DNA of 64,000 nucleotides from Flavobacterium crassostreae (GCF_001831475.1 NZ_CP017688.1:1860001-1924000), one strand, 5' to 3'. Shown: positions 27,057 to 36,518, numbered from the stretch's first letter. The notes: a model not told the origin generated them from the sequence alone. Translations and numbers: made by a program.

Positions 27057-27121
27057 TTGGCAGTAGATTTATAAATTAAAAGACAAGTAGGTGCGTTAGG
27101 GGTTTAAAAACGGAAAAAAAT

Positions 27122-28753
27122 TTATTTTTTAGGTTTTTTCTTATCATAATCTACGGTTTCCTTTCGGGTTTTCATAGGTACGTTTTTTAGCGCATTTTCT
27201 TTCTTTGCTTGGTTTAGCATTTGGGTATTATAGGCATTTTCTTCAGCCGAAAAAAGAGCTTCTTTGGTGTACATACGTTCGTCTCCTCGCCAGACTAAGC
27301 CTCTTAATTTTCGGGCATTTTCAGGCAATTCTTTATCTGGATATATACTGCCATCTACTTGGTTGTAAAACGTAATTGTTTCTACGGCATTATTGTCTAG
27401 TACCAGATCGATTTTGCTGCTTAGATTTTTGTTTATACCAATGAGTTCTTTGTTCTCATTGCGCATGTAATAAATAACTTCGGCATTTTTGACTACAGTC
27501 ACATCATGCAATGTTCCTTGGTAAAATTTGCCATACAGATTAAGTCCTTTAATTTGATTATAGCCATTACTTATGGTATCTCTAGAAACCAAAAAAGTGT
27601 TGTTGAGCACTTTAAGGGAGTCTAATTTCCGGGTGGTATTGTCTCCTATAAGATGGATAACCTCTCCAGTTATTTGATTGTCACCGTTCCAGATAATAGG
27701 ATTTCCAATTAATTTGGTTAGAGCGGTCTTGGCGCTAGAGTGGATCGAGTCACACTTGCCACTCATGTCTTTTTTTAAAAAACGCACGTTGTTAAAAGCC
27801 CGGATGATTCGGTCCCCTTCTTTGCCTGTTATAAGCAAACGTTTTCCGTGTATATAAACCGAGTCATTGTCTACAAAATTACTGGCTATTGCTCGTTTGG
27901 TAACAAACATAGAGTCTTTCTTTTTGTATATTTCGCCATAATGGCCCTTGATAATCCCTCTATTGATAGAGTCTGTAATTTTTACGTTTCTGGTGGCAGA
28001 GGCAAATTCTTTATTACGGTCATAATACAAGCTATCTCCTTGTATGCGCCTATCTTCATATTTTATGTACGATTTCCGAATAAAATGCGCCACGTTTTTT
28101 TTGGTATCATAAAATCCTTTTTCGGTATAAATATAATTGTTTTTACTCGTTATGGTTGAAGGTCCAAAGAGGTACGAATGTCCAGAATTGCTGTAATAAT
28201 CCAAATGGTTGGATTGTATTACGCACTGTGGATTGGTGATGGTTACTGCGGTCAAAAATTGAAATTTCTTTTGTTTTACAAAATACTTTCCGGATTTGGA
28301 ACGCAAGTTGTTGTCTTTGCTGGTAATATTCCCTACAGTAGTGTAATATACTTCTTGGCTGTTTCGATCAAAATGGATTGTATCGGTATTTAGGGTGGCA
28401 TCTGGAGAGCTCATGTAGGCTTCTCCTGCGGCAAATGCTTTTTTGACATTGCCACTATATTCGGCATATTTGCTGTTCAAAAACAACGTATCTCCTTGCA
28501 CTAACTGAACATTTCCAAAGGCTTTGATATAATTTTCTTTCTGAAAATAATAGGCTTTGTTACAGGTCAATACAATACCATCATGGTTAACCCGAACGTT
28601 TCCGGTTAGCAAAAAAGCATCTGGAATTTCTGCTTGATTAATATCTGCATAGTCCGCATGTTCTACAATTATTTTTTTTGGGGCTTGTGCCAAAGCAACT
28701 CTGGAACACAAAAACACTAAGAAACATCCTAGCAAGAATAGTGATTTATTCAA
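27122..28753 (-). CDS. OstA-like (LptA/LptD N-terminal domain) exported protein
   Basis: The 543 residues start with a signal peptide (MNKSLFLLGCFLVFLCSRVALAQA). A long beta-rich OstA/LptA-like region follows with repeated strand patterns (NVRVNHDGIVLTCNKAYYF, NVQLVQGDTLFLNSKYAEY, GHYGEIYKKKDSMF). Such proteins bind lipopolysaccharide or related lipids in the periplasm; a role in LPS transport is inferred from the domain. The C terminus is basic and probably disordered (ETVDYDKKKPKK). The start is a TTG at 28753, which gives a well-formed signal peptide; no in-frame ATG is nearby. Confidence 0.82.
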   Translation of the reverse strand: MNKSLFLLGCFLVFLCSRVALAQAPKKIIVEHADYADINQAEIPDAFLLTGNVRVNHDGIVLTCNKAYYFQKENYIKAFGNVQLVQGDTLFLNSKYAEYSGNVKKAFAAGEAYMSSPDATLNTDTIHFDRNSQEVYYTTVGNITSKDNNLRSKSGKYFVKQKKFQFLTAVTITNPQCVIQSNHLDYYSNSGHSYLFGPSTITSKNNYIYTEKGFYDTKKNVAHFIRKSYIKYEDRRIQGDSLYYDRNKEFASATRNVKITDSINRGIIKGHYGEIYKKKDSMFVTKRAIASNFVDNDSVYIHGKRLLITGKEGDRIIRAFNNVRFLKKDMSGKCDSIHSSAKTALTKLIGNPIIWNGDNQITGEVIHLIGDNTTRKLDSLKVLNNTFLVSRDTISNGYNQIKGLNLYGKFYQGTLHDVTVVKNAEVIYYMRNENKELIGINKNLSSKIDLVLDNNAVETITFYNQVDGSIYPDKELPENARKLRGLVWRGDERMYTKEALFSAEENAYNTQMLNQAKKENALKNVPMKTRKETVDYDKKKPKK

Positions 28754-28961
28754 TGGATTTAATTTTTGACAAATTTAATAAAAAGGAAACAATCCAAATG
28801 TAAATTAGGTTTTATTTATAAGTTTAAAGGCTTTTAAAACAGCACACTACTCGCATTGGGATTTAATACACTAGGGACTAAAGAGACCCATTAGACATCC
28901 TTCTGTTTTTTATTAAAGCCATTACAAAAATGCAATTTGTACCGTATGCAAAAGGGTACCG

Positions 28962-29738
28962 CTAGTATTTTTTTCTTATGGCAGCTTCGTAGTTTTCGTT
29001 AATTTTAGCCCAATTTATTACCGTAAAAAAAGAATCAATGTAGCTCTTACGTCGGTATTGGTAGCCCAAATAATAGGCATGTTCCCACAAGTCTAATGCC
29101 AAAATTGGAGTACCCGGAACCGCCGCATTCCGCATCAAAGGATTGTCTTGATTTTGGGTACTGGTTAGTTTTAATTTGCCATATTTGTCTACCACCAAAA
29201 AGGTCCAAGCAGATCCAAATTGATTGGTAGCTTCGTTTTTAAAGGCAATTTCAAAATTTTTAAAACTACCAAAATCCCTGTTTATAACAGCTGCTAGAGT
29301 ATCTGTTGCTACATCTGGTGTATCGGGTGCCATAGATTTCCAATAGAGCGTGTGGTTGTAGTAACCACCAGCATTATTGCGTAATTCGGGATTGTTTAAA
29401 TCTAGTTTGGCCAAAATATTCTCGATAGATTGGTTTTCGTATGGAGTACCCGAAATGGCTTTATTTAAATTGTTGGTGTAGCTGAGATAATGTTTAGAAT
29501 AATGTGTTTCGAGGGTCAGTGCAGAAACCGTTGGAGCCAATGCATCATAGCTGTAGGCTAATTTTTCTAACTGAAACGATCCTTGTGCAGCCTTAACATC
29601 TTCAGGATGACCTATGGCAACTTTTTCTTGAGCGGTAGGCAACGGAACTTCTACTACTTCGGTTAATTTTTTATCTTGGCAAGAAAATAAAAACAAAGTT
29701 GTTATCCAGCTAACTATTAATAAAGCAGTATTTTTCAT
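28962..29738 (-). CDS. Superoxide dismutase (Fe/Mn), predicted lipoprotein
   Basis: This enzyme converts superoxide to hydrogen peroxide and oxygen. The 258 residues begin with a lipoprotein signal (ALLIVSWITTLFLFSC, lipobox Cys near residue 20) instead of the usual cytoplasmic start. The catalytic domain follows with metal ligands in LETHYSKHYLSY (His), GGYYNHTLYWKSM (His) and LALDLWEHAYYLGYQYRR (Asp and His). The SOD domain is complete. Export and lipid anchoring are inferred from the signal, which would place it in the periplasm or the outer membrane. It is the last gene of the run from rsfS to here. Confidence 0.93.
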   Translation of the reverse strand: MKNTALLIVSWITTLFLFSCQDKKLTEVVEVPLPTAQEKVAIGHPEDVKAAQGSFQLEKLAYSYDALAPTVSALTLETHYSKHYLSYTNNLNKAISGTPYENQSIENILAKLDLNNPELRNNAGGYYNHTLYWKSMAPDTPDVATDTLAAVINRDFGSFKNFEIAFKNEATNQFGSAWTFLVVDKYGKLKLTSTQNQDNPLMRNAAVPGTPILALDLWEHAYYLGYQYRRKSYIDSFFTVINWAKINENYEAAIRKKY

Positions 29739-29746
29739 GGATAGTG

Positions 29747-30016
29747 CTATTTTTTTGAAAGATCTGTAATCATTTTAATGTATTCTTCTTTGGCTTGCTC
29801 TGCAGATAAATGACTTATTTGCATCCAAGCATTTGTTTTAAAAGCATCTCTTAAATGATAGGTGGTGGTTTGTTTGGTTTGTAAATTTCCAAAGGTAGCT
29901 TGTTTGTAATACGCATACAAACGCAATTGCACATCCTGCGGCAAAGTTGCTTGGGTCATTGTCAGCGCTTTAGTAACCGCTGCTTGAAATTGCGTATCTA
30001 AATCTTCGGAACGCAT
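29747..30016 (-). CDS. Acyl-CoA-binding protein
   Basis: This 89-residue protein of the ACBP four-helix family contains the signature LRLYAYYKQATFGN and the later AWMQISHLSAEQAKEEYIKM. It binds long-chain acyl-CoA esters in the cytoplasm. It shares one base with the stop of psd and sits in the phospholipid gene cluster, which fits a role in acyl-chain supply. Confidence 0.93.
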   Translation of the reverse strand: MRSEDLDTQFQAAVTKALTMTQATLPQDVQLRLYAYYKQATFGNLQTKQTTTYHLRDAFKTNAWMQISHLSAEQAKEEYIKMITDLSKK

Positions 30017-30669
30017 TATGCTTTTGTGGCAATAATGGTTTTTCCGCCAATGGCTTTTTGATTAAGGACTACATTTACAGGAGTTCCTAACGGTAAAAAC
30101 AAATCTACTCTAGAACCAAATTTTATAAATCCAGCATCTGTACCTTGTACCACTTGCATTCCTTCTTGGGCATAATTTACAATTCTACGCGCCAATGCAC
30201 CAGCTATTTGTCTATATAATATTGCTCCAAAGGTATTGTTTTGGACCACTACAGTAGTTCTTTCGTTTTCTTCGCTTGCTTTTGGATGCCAAGCCACCAA
30301 AAATTTACCGGGATGGTATTTGCTGAATTTTACAATTCCGCTTAATGCATAACGAGTTACGTGAACATTAATTGGAGACATAAAAATAGAAACCTGTAAG
30401 CGTTTGTCTTTGAAATATTCGGGTTCATAAACCTCTTCAATAACCACAACCTTTCCGTCTACAGGTGCCAGAAGGTGGTTTTCATTTATTGCAACGGTTC
30501 TTTTTGGATTTCTAAAAAATTGTAAAATGATAACTAAAATCAAAAAAGCAGCAATTTGAATCGCTTTTTTAAGCCAAAATAGTGCAATCAAATTGTCTGA
30601 AATTAAAAGTACACTAGCTGTAAAAATAATTCCTAATAAAATAGTCTTGGTTCCTTCTTTATGAAACAT
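30016..30669 (-). CDS. psd: Phosphatidylserine decarboxylase family protein
   Basis: It makes phosphatidylethanolamine from phosphatidylserine. The 217 residues match the short PSD form: two N-terminal hydrophobic helices, then LLAPVDGKVVVIEEVYEPEY, FMSPINVHVTRYALSG, and the self-cleavage region FIKFGSRVDLFLPLG. Cleavage within the Gly-Ser pair would create the pyruvoyl group. It overlaps the end of cdsA by 11 bp and abuts the ACBP gene, so it is part of one operon of membrane lipid genes. Confidence 0.94.
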   Translation of the reverse strand: MFHKEGTKTILLGIIFTASVLLISDNLIALFWLKKAIQIAAFLILVIILQFFRNPKRTVAINENHLLAPVDGKVVVIEEVYEPEYFKDKRLQVSIFMSPINVHVTRYALSGIVKFSKYHPGKFLVAWHPKASEENERTTVVVQNNTFGAILYRQIAGALARRIVNYAQEGMQVVQGTDAGFIKFGSRVDLFLPLGTPVNVVLNQKAIGGKTIIATKA

Positions 30670-31549
30670 AATTTAAGATTTGATAAAATAAAAATACAAT
30701 TGGTGCTACAAATATAACACTATCTAGTCGATCTAGTACGCCTCCATGGCCTGGCATTATTTTTCCGCTGTCTTTTACGCCAGCTATTCTTTTAAATTTC
30801 GATTCAATCAAATCTCCTATGGTGCCAAAAACACCTACAATTACCGCTATAGATGCCCAAATTATAATAGATTGTTGGCTAAATTCAGGTTTTGCTTTTA
30901 TGTAATATTTAGAAATTAAATACCCTGCTAAAATAGCAAAAAGAATACCACCTATAAAACCTTCGACTGTTTTTTTGGGAGATATATGTGCTAATAATTT
31001 GGTTTTTCCGATGGATTTTCCAACAATGTATGCAAAAGTATCGTTGGTCCATATTAATAAAAAGAGACCAATTATGATTTTAGGATTGTAGTCCTTTATT
31101 CCAAAAGAAATTTTGGTGATAAATATAAAAGGAAGCAGAATATACCCAAATAGGTACAGGTATTTTGAAGAGGTGCTGATTTTGTGTAATTTATCAAAAA
31201 ATAGAAACAAAATACATTTGACAAAAACCACCAAAGTTACCACCAATAACGTAATGTTGAGCTGTTGGATGTTGGTGTTTATTTCTATATTGGTGCCCAA
31301 ATACGCATTGATTTTGGTGCTAGTTTCTTTGCTGTAATGGCTAACTAAAATTACGGTTGTATATAGTAAAGTTCCTGCAATTAAGGGTAGGGGTTTGCTA
31401 ATTTGGGTCAGATTGCAAAACTCATATATAGCAAGTGTTAAAAATATTCCAAAGAGAATAAAAAAACTCTCCTTAGAATAATATATGGAAGCTATTAGTA
31501 AAATTACGTAAATTGATCCAGATATAGACCTCTTTAAAGTTTCATTCAT
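30659..31549 (-). CDS. cdsA: Phosphatidate cytidylyltransferase
   Basis: It makes CDP-diacylglycerol from phosphatidic acid and CTP at the inner membrane. The 296-residue protein has about eight membrane helices and the C-terminal CdsA signature with SPKKTVEGFIGG and GDLIESKFKRIAGVKDSGKIMPGHGGVLDRLDS (quoted in two parts: GDLIESKFKRIAGVKDSG, then KIMPGHGGVLDRLDS). It ends inside psd and begins one base before the LUD gene's stop region, consistent with one operon. CdsA supplies the precursor for the phosphatidylserine that Psd then decarboxylates. Confidence 0.96.
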   Translation of the reverse strand: MNETLKRSISGSIYVILLIASIYYSKESFFILFGIFLTLAIYEFCNLTQISKPLPLIAGTLLYTTVILVSHYSKETSTKINAYLGTNIEINTNIQQLNITLLVVTLVVFVKCILFLFFDKLHKISTSSKYLYLFGYILLPFIFITKISFGIKDYNPKIIIGLFLLIWTNDTFAYIVGKSIGKTKLLAHISPKKTVEGFIGGILFAILAGYLISKYYIKAKPEFSQQSIIIWASIAVIVGVFGTIGDLIESKFKRIAGVKDSGKIMPGHGGVLDRLDSVIFVAPIVFLFYQILNYVS

Positions 31550-31550
31550 T

Positions 31551-32153
31551 TTAAAGATTTTCTAACAACAATAAATAAAGATTTTTGGGAGAACTTCCAT
31601 ATTGTGTAAAGTCTTCCTCTTTTGCTTTTTCAAAATATTTTATTGCAGTTATATTTGTAGGATAATCACGTTCGTACTTCTTTTTTATAGCACTAAGACC
31701 ATCGCTTTTTATAGCCAAAATTTGACTTGTTGTTGCATAAATCACCATATTGCTAGGCAATTCATTTGGTTTGTGTTGTTTAATTTGTTTGGACGAAAAT
31801 AGTATAGAACCCTCTTCGGCTATTAAATTCTCACAGCCCGAAAACAGAAATTTAGGATTTCTAGCCATTCCATAAGAAAGCTTGTTTTCGTTTAGAAGAC
31901 TAAATAAACTCGGGTCGTAGCAAAGTACTTCGCTTTCAAACCAATCGTTTTCTTCCAAAATGTTTTCAAATTGTTCTTTTAATTCCGTAAGGTTTTCACA
32001 ATATAAAAATTTGCCGCCATTTTTTTTAAAATGATGAATAAATTGTTCATCTATAGATAGGTTGCTAAGCGTAGCGGTTTCTTGCTCTTCTCTCTCTCTC
32101 TCTTCATCTGAGGCCGAACTACTAGAACCAAAAAGTTTTCTAAAAAGACTCAT
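31551..32153 (-). CDS. LUD-domain protein (LutC/YkgG-like)
   Basis: This 200-residue protein has a Ser/Glu-rich N terminus (RKLFGSSSSASDEERE) and then a LUD domain of the lactate-utilisation LutC type (GGKFLYCENLTELKEQFEN, SGCENLIAEEGSILFSS). In this position, between ftsH and cdsA, it is a regular neighbour in Flavobacteriaceae. No lutA or lutB is nearby, so a role in lactate oxidation is not supported. The function is unknown. Confidence 0.8.
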   Translation of the reverse strand: MSLFRKLFGSSSSASDEEREREEQETATLSNLSIDEQFIHHFKKNGGKFLYCENLTELKEQFENILEENDWFESEVLCYDPSLFSLLNENKLSYGMARNPKFLFSGCENLIAEEGSILFSSKQIKQHKPNELPSNMVIYATTSQILAIKSDGLSAIKKKYERDYPTNITAIKYFEKAKEEDFTQYGSSPKNLYLLLLENL

Positions 32154-32200
32154 ATATTCTCAAGGTACTTTATATATTGTTTGAAACGTCCAAAGATAAA

Positions 32201-32239
32201 AAAATCTTAATTCAAAAGAGTGTTTTGAATTAAGATTTT
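32201..32239 (-). terminator. Long stem-loop after ftsH
   Basis: AAAATCTTAATTCAAAA and TTTTGAATTAAGATTTT form a perfect 17-bp stem with a 5-base loop just after the ftsH stop. It is AT-rich with T at the 3' side on both strands. It separates ftsH from the LUD-cdsA-psd block, at least partly. Confidence 0.7.
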
Positions 32240-32265
32240 AAAAATATTTTATAGTAGCATTTGGA

Positions 32266-34197
32266 TTAAGACACTATTGGTTCTGTAGTGGTGTCAAATG
32301 GTCTTTTTCCAAAAATTGCTTCTAGGTCATCTTTAAAGATAACTTCTTTTTCAATCAAGATATCTGCCAGTTGGTTTAATTTGTCTTTGTTCTCTTCTAG
32401 AATAGCAATAGCTCTTAGGTATTGTCCTTCAATGAGTAAAGAAATTTCAGTATCAATAACTTTGGCAGTTTCGTCAGAATATGGTTTTGAAAAATTATAC
32501 TCTCCTTGTCCAGAAGAATCATAATAGGTTACGTTTCCAATTTTATCATTCAAACCATATATGGTAACCATAGCGCGAGCTTGTTTGGTTACTTTTTCTA
32601 AATCACTTAAGGCACCAGTAGAAATACGATTAAAAGTCACCTTTTCTGCGGCTCTACCGCCCATTGTTGCGCACATTTCATCTAACATTTGATCCGGTCG
32701 AACAATTTGACGCTCCTCTGGTAGGTACCATGCAGCTCCTAAACTTTGTCCTCTAGGCACTATGGTTACTTTTATAAGTGGTGCGGCGTGTTCTAACATC
32801 CAGCTCACTGTTGCGTGCCCTGCCTCATGGATTGCAATAGCTTTTTTCTCCTCTGGAGTAATAATTTTATTTTTCTTTTCTAACCCGCCTACAATTCTGT
32901 CTACAGCATCCAAGAAATCTTGTTTGTCTACTGCAGTTTTGTTATAACGGGCTGCAATAAGCGCAGCTTCATTACACACATTGGCAATATCTGCACCAGA
33001 GAATCCTGGGGTTTGTTTGGCCAAAAAGTCTAAATCAAGACCTTCTACTTTTTTAAGTGGAGCTAAATGTACTTTAAATATCTCTGCACGCTCTCTAATA
33101 TCGGGTAGGTCTACAAATATTTGTCTGTCAAATCTACCAGCACGCATTAATGCTTTGTCTAATACATCTGCTCTGTTGGTTGCAGCCAATACAATTACGT
33201 TAGAATTTGTCCCAAATCCATCCATTTCTGTAAGGAGTTGGTTTAGGGTGTTTTCTCTTTCGTCATTACCTCCAGACATGTTGCTCTTTCCTCTAGCTCT
33301 ACCTACGGCATCAATTTCGTCAATAAAAATAATGGCAGGAGATTTCTCTTTGGCTTGCTTAAATAAGTCCCGTACTCTTGAGGCACCAACGCCTACAAAC
33401 ATTTCAACAAAATCCGATCCAGATAATGAAAAGAACGGAACCTGTGCCTCGCCAGCAACAGCTTTTGCCAATAAGGTTTTACCAGTTCCAGGAGGTCCAA
33501 CTAGTAGCGCTCCTTTAGGTATTTTACCACCAAGGTTGGTGTATTTTTCGGGGTTTTTTAAAAACTCTACAATTTCTTGTATTTCTTCTTTAGCTCCCTC
33601 TAAACCAGCCACATCTTTAAAGGTGGTTTTGATATCTGTTTTTTCGTCAAAAAGCTTTGCTTTGGATTTTCCGATATTAAAAATCTGTCCGCCACCGCCA
33701 GCACCGCCACCGCCAGACATTTTTCTCATGATGAAGATCCAAACTCCAATGATGATAATGATAGGCAATAAGCTAATCAGGATATCGGACCAATTGCTTT
33801 TGGCCTGAAAATTGAATTCTTTTAACTTTCCTTCGGCAACTGCTTTTTCTAGTTTTGTCTGAAATATTTGGTCATTTCCAATCTCAAAGGTGTATTGTGG
33901 TCCTTTGTTATTTGGGCGGTCAAACACATCCTTGGAAACTTTTTGGTGTTCTTTAAGTTTTAGAGCCTCTGGTTTTAAAAAAACTTCGGCTTCGACCTTG
34001 TTGTACACCACTACTTTTTCTATTTGTCCTTTTTCCAGAAAAACATTAAATTTAGAAGAAGTTAATTGCGAAGGTTCTTGCAGGCCTGAGCTGCCAGTAA
34101 TAAAACTTATGAATAGAAAAATAAGCAATATGGCAGTATATACTAACCATGGACTTACTTTAAATTTATTAGGGTTTGGATTATTATTTTTAGCCAT
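32266..34197 (-). CDS. ftsH: ATP-dependent zinc metalloprotease FtsH
   Basis: A membrane AAA+ protease for quality control of membrane and soluble proteins. The 643 residues show two membrane helices (about 17-35 and 139-157), a glycine-rich linker, Walker A GPPGTGKT at about 234-241, Walker B IIFIDEIDAVGR, the AAA second region of homology (AATNRADVLDKALMRAGRFD), and the zinc site HEAGH at about 457-461. The family is complete. It follows rsfS by 14 bp. Confidence 0.98.
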   Translation of the reverse strand: MAKNNNPNPNKFKVSPWLVYTAILLIFLFISFITGSSGLQEPSQLTSSKFNVFLEKGQIEKVVVYNKVEAEVFLKPEALKLKEHQKVSKDVFDRPNNKGPQYTFEIGNDQIFQTKLEKAVAEGKLKEFNFQAKSNWSDILISLLPIIIIIGVWIFIMRKMSGGGGAGGGGQIFNIGKSKAKLFDEKTDIKTTFKDVAGLEGAKEEIQEIVEFLKNPEKYTNLGGKIPKGALLVGPPGTGKTLLAKAVAGEAQVPFFSLSGSDFVEMFVGVGASRVRDLFKQAKEKSPAIIFIDEIDAVGRARGKSNMSGGNDERENTLNQLLTEMDGFGTNSNVIVLAATNRADVLDKALMRAGRFDRQIFVDLPDIRERAEIFKVHLAPLKKVEGLDLDFLAKQTPGFSGADIANVCNEAALIAARYNKTAVDKQDFLDAVDRIVGGLEKKNKIITPEEKKAIAIHEAGHATVSWMLEHAAPLIKVTIVPRGQSLGAAWYLPEERQIVRPDQMLDEMCATMGGRAAEKVTFNRISTGALSDLEKVTKQARAMVTIYGLNDKIGNVTYYDSSGQGEYNFSKPYSDETAKVIDTEISLLIEGQYLRAIAILEENKDKLNQLADILIEKEVIFKDDLEAIFGKRPFDTTTEPIVS

Positions 34198-34211
34198 TAG
34201 GTAGGGTTTCT

Positions 34212-34583
34212 TTAATATTTATTTTCAATTGTGGTGATTTTTGCATCTCCCCATAAACTTTCAATATTGTAGTATTCTCTAATTTGTTTTTGGAACACAT
34301 GCACTACAATATTTACATAATCCATCAATACCCATTCTGCATTGTCGGATCCTTCTACATGCCAGGGCTTGTCTTTGAGTTCTTTTGAAACTGTTTTTTG
34401 GATAGAATTTACAATTGCGTTTACTTGCGTATTGGAGTTACCATTACAAATAACATAATAGTCACAAACTGCAGCATCTATTTCTCTCAAATCTAAAATG
34501 CTAATATCATTTCCTTTTACTTCTTCTATTCCTTTTATGATGTTTGCTAATAAATCATCATTATTGATTGTCTTTTTTGCCAT
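34212..34583 (-). CDS. rsfS: Ribosome silencing factor RsfS
   Basis: This 123-residue protein of the Iojap/RsfS family binds ribosomal protein L14 and blocks subunit joining in starvation. Family motifs are DISILDLREIDAAVCDYYVI, CNGNSNTQVNAIVNSI and WVLMDYVNIVVHVFQKQIR. It is the first gene of the minus-strand block running to the superoxide dismutase gene and is divergent from birA (96 bp apart). Confidence 0.95.
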   Translation of the reverse strand: MAKKTINNDDLLANIIKGIEEVKGNDISILDLREIDAAVCDYYVICNGNSNTQVNAIVNSIQKTVSKELKDKPWHVEGSDNAEWVLMDYVNIVVHVFQKQIREYYNIESLWGDAKITTIENKY

Positions 34584-34679
34584 GAAAAATTTTTATATAA
34601 GTTGGTAAAGTTACCATTTTTTGTGATTATTTTTGTGACTTAACAAAATATTAAATTCTGTTGCCCCAATACTGGTTCC

Positions 34680-35408
34680 ATGAAACTAATCAAACTCGAT
34701 GCCATAGATTCTACAAATGATTTTCTAAAAGAAATGGCAAAGCAACAGCCGCTAGAAAATTTTACCGTTGTCACCGCACAAACCCAAACAAAAGGTAGAG
34801 GGCAAATGGGGACAACATGGAGCTCAGAACCGGGTAAAAACCTAATAATGAGTATTTTTGTAAAAAATGACTTGGCTGATTTAAATCAAATCTATACTCT
34901 TAATATAGCCGTTGCTCTGGCTGTTGTTCAGGCTTTAAAAACCTTTAATATACCGCAATTAAGTATTAAGTGGCCTAACGACATAATGTCAGACCGTTAT
35001 AAAATTGGCGGTATTTTAATAGAAAACACCTTCAAAAACCAAGATTCTGTGCGTTCCATAATCGGCATTGGGCTGAATGTGAACCAAATAAATTTTGATG
35101 CCCTTCCAAAAGGAGCCTCTTTGGCAGGTTTATGCAACCAAGAGTTTGATATAGACCAAATTTTATTAGAAATTGTATCTCAGCTAAAACACACCTTAGG
35201 TTTATTGCATAACCAACCAGAATCCCTTTGGCATGCTTATAGGCAATTGTTGTTTAAAAAAGCGGTGCCAATGCCTTTTAAGGCAGCTTCTGGAGTGCCT
35301 TTTATGGGCATCATACAAGGTGTTAGTCCAGCAGGGAAGTTGCAAGTAGTCTTAGAAGACGATAGTGTATCGGAGTTCCATATCAAAGAAATTCAAATGT
35401 TGTATTAA
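34680..35408 (+). CDS. birA: Biotin--[acetyl-CoA-carboxylase] ligase
   Basis: It attaches biotin to carboxyl-carrier proteins, such as those serving the acyl-CoA carboxylase family seen at 50-51.6 kb. The 242 residues show DAIDSTNDFLKEMA, TQTKGRGQMGTTWSSEPGKN (biotinyl-AMP loop), LSIKWPNDIM and GGILIENTF. It has no N-terminal helix-turn-helix, so it is a monofunctional ligase and not a repressor. Confidence 0.96.
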   Translation: MKLIKLDAIDSTNDFLKEMAKQQPLENFTVVTAQTQTKGRGQMGTTWSSEPGKNLIMSIFVKNDLADLNQIYTLNIAVALAVVQALKTFNIPQLSIKWPNDIMSDRYKIGGILIENTFKNQDSVRSIIGIGLNVNQINFDALPKGASLAGLCNQEFDIDQILLEIVSQLKHTLGLLHNQPESLWHAYRQLLFKKAVPMPFKAASGVPFMGIIQGVSPAGKLQVVLEDDSVSEFHIKEIQMLY

Positions 35409-35412
35409 ACAC

Positions 35413-35446
35413 CAAACCCTTTTTAAAACAAATTAAAAAGGGTTTG
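35413..35446. terminator. Stem-loop between birA and the converging SRPBCC gene
   Basis: CAAACCCTTTTTAA and TTAAAAAGGGTTTG form a perfect 14-bp stem with a 6-base loop between two converging genes. The T runs lie inside the stem, so termination is plausible but not textbook. Confidence 0.65.
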
Positions 35447-35467
35447 ATAGTATGGTAATACCGCTAT

Positions 35468-35860
35468 TTACAACTTAGTCATGTTGTTTGCTAAGGTTTC
35501 AATAAATTTGCTAATTGGGCCTTTTATCATCATGGCCATCATAGGGTTAAAATCTCCTTCAAAGTCCAGTTTTACACTACTAGAGTCTGCAGTAATGCTA
35601 GCAATAGTTGCCACCAACGTAAATGGCAATTTGTCGCTTGCAGCACCCAGAACTACTTTGTTAGGAGCTACCTTCTCTTTCATCTTTAATTTAATTTCTG
35701 GCATTCCTTTTAAACCAAAAATAAAAGCATCTGCACCAATTACTTCAAATTTAGCAATATTGTCCGGCATTAGCTTTTCATAGCTAGTTACATCGGTCAA
35801 TAAATCAAATAATTCTAATTCGGGCTTTTGAACGGTAACCATTGGGCTCTCTAAATTCAT
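35468..35860 (-). CDS. SRPBCC (START-like) family protein
   Basis: A 130-residue protein with an SRPBCC-type pattern (PELELFDLLTDVTSYEKLMP, FIFGLKGMPEIKLKMKEKV, PMMAMMIKGPISKFIETLAN). The fold makes a hydrophobic cavity for a ligand that cannot be named from sequence. It follows pyrE by 7 bp and is probably co-transcribed with it. Confidence 0.75.
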   Translation of the reverse strand: MNLESPMVTVQKPELELFDLLTDVTSYEKLMPDNIAKFEVIGADAFIFGLKGMPEIKLKMKEKVAPNKVVLGAASDKLPFTLVATIASITADSSSVKLDFEGDFNPMMAMMIKGPISKFIETLANNMTKL

Positions 35861-35867
35861 GTTCTAA

Positions 35868-36518
35868 TTATTTTAAATCCGTATTCCAAGTAGATGGCGT
35901 AACGCTCCATTCTCTTAAAGTTTGTTCTTCTTTTTCGGTTACATAATTTTTGGCAACAGCCAAATTAAGCAAATTTTGATAATTACTCAACGTATATAAA
36001 TCTATCTTGGCTTGCTTAAAGTTGTCCTCGGCTACCTCAAAACCATACGTAAATATAGCAGCCATACCTTTAATATTAGCCCCAGCTGCGCGCAAAGCCT
36101 CCACGGCATTCAAGCTACTGCTTCCGGTACTAATAAGGTCTTCAATCACTACTACATTTTGTCCTTTTTGCAAAAAACCTTCCACCTGATTCTGGCGGCC
36201 ATGCTTTTTTGCCTCCGGACGCACGTACACAAATGGCAGTCCCATACTCTCGGCAACCAGCATCCCAATACCTATGGCACCGGTAGCAACTCCAGCAATA
36301 ACATCTGGTTTTCCAAATTGTTGTTCAATATGTTTACAAAACGCATCTTTGACATAATTTCTTATGGCTGGAAACGAGAGTATTAGCCTGTTATCACAAT
36401 AAATAGGTGATTTCCATCCCGAAGCCCATGTAAAAGGATTTCCTGGATTCAATTTAATTGCATTTATTTGCAAAAGCAATTCGGCTGTTTTTTCGGCAGT
36501 ATCTTTATTAAAAATCAT
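35868..36518 (-). CDS. pyrE: Orotate phosphoribosyltransferase
   Basis: It converts orotate and PRPP to orotidine monophosphate in pyrimidine synthesis. The 216 residues have GNPFTWASGWKSPIYCDNR near the N terminus, GVATGAIGIGMLVAESMGLP, a catalytic-loop region with RPEAKKHGRQNQVEG, and the PRPP motif VVVIEDLISTGSSSLNAVEA. I use the ATG at 36518, because the family's usual start (MIFNKDTAEKTAELLLQI) is there; an extension to 36551 would run into the NUDIX gene. Its start codon is only 7 bp from the divergent NUDIX start. Confidence 0.95.
   Translation of the reverse strand: MIFNKDTAEKTAELLLQINAIKLNPGNPFTWASGWKSPIYCDNRLILSFPAIRNYVKDAFCKHIEQQFGKPDVIAGVATGAIGIGMLVAESMGLPFVYVRPEAKKHGRQNQVEGFLQKGQNVVVIEDLISTGSSSLNAVEALRAAGANIKGMAAIFTYGFEVAEDNFKQAKIDLYTLSNYQNLLNLAVAKNYVTEKEEQTLREWSVTPSTWNTDLK

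Noticed and set aside
32981..33808. Long plus-strand ORF of 275 codons inside ftsH
   Set aside because: It is a shadow of the strongly conserved ftsH frame and shows no family features.
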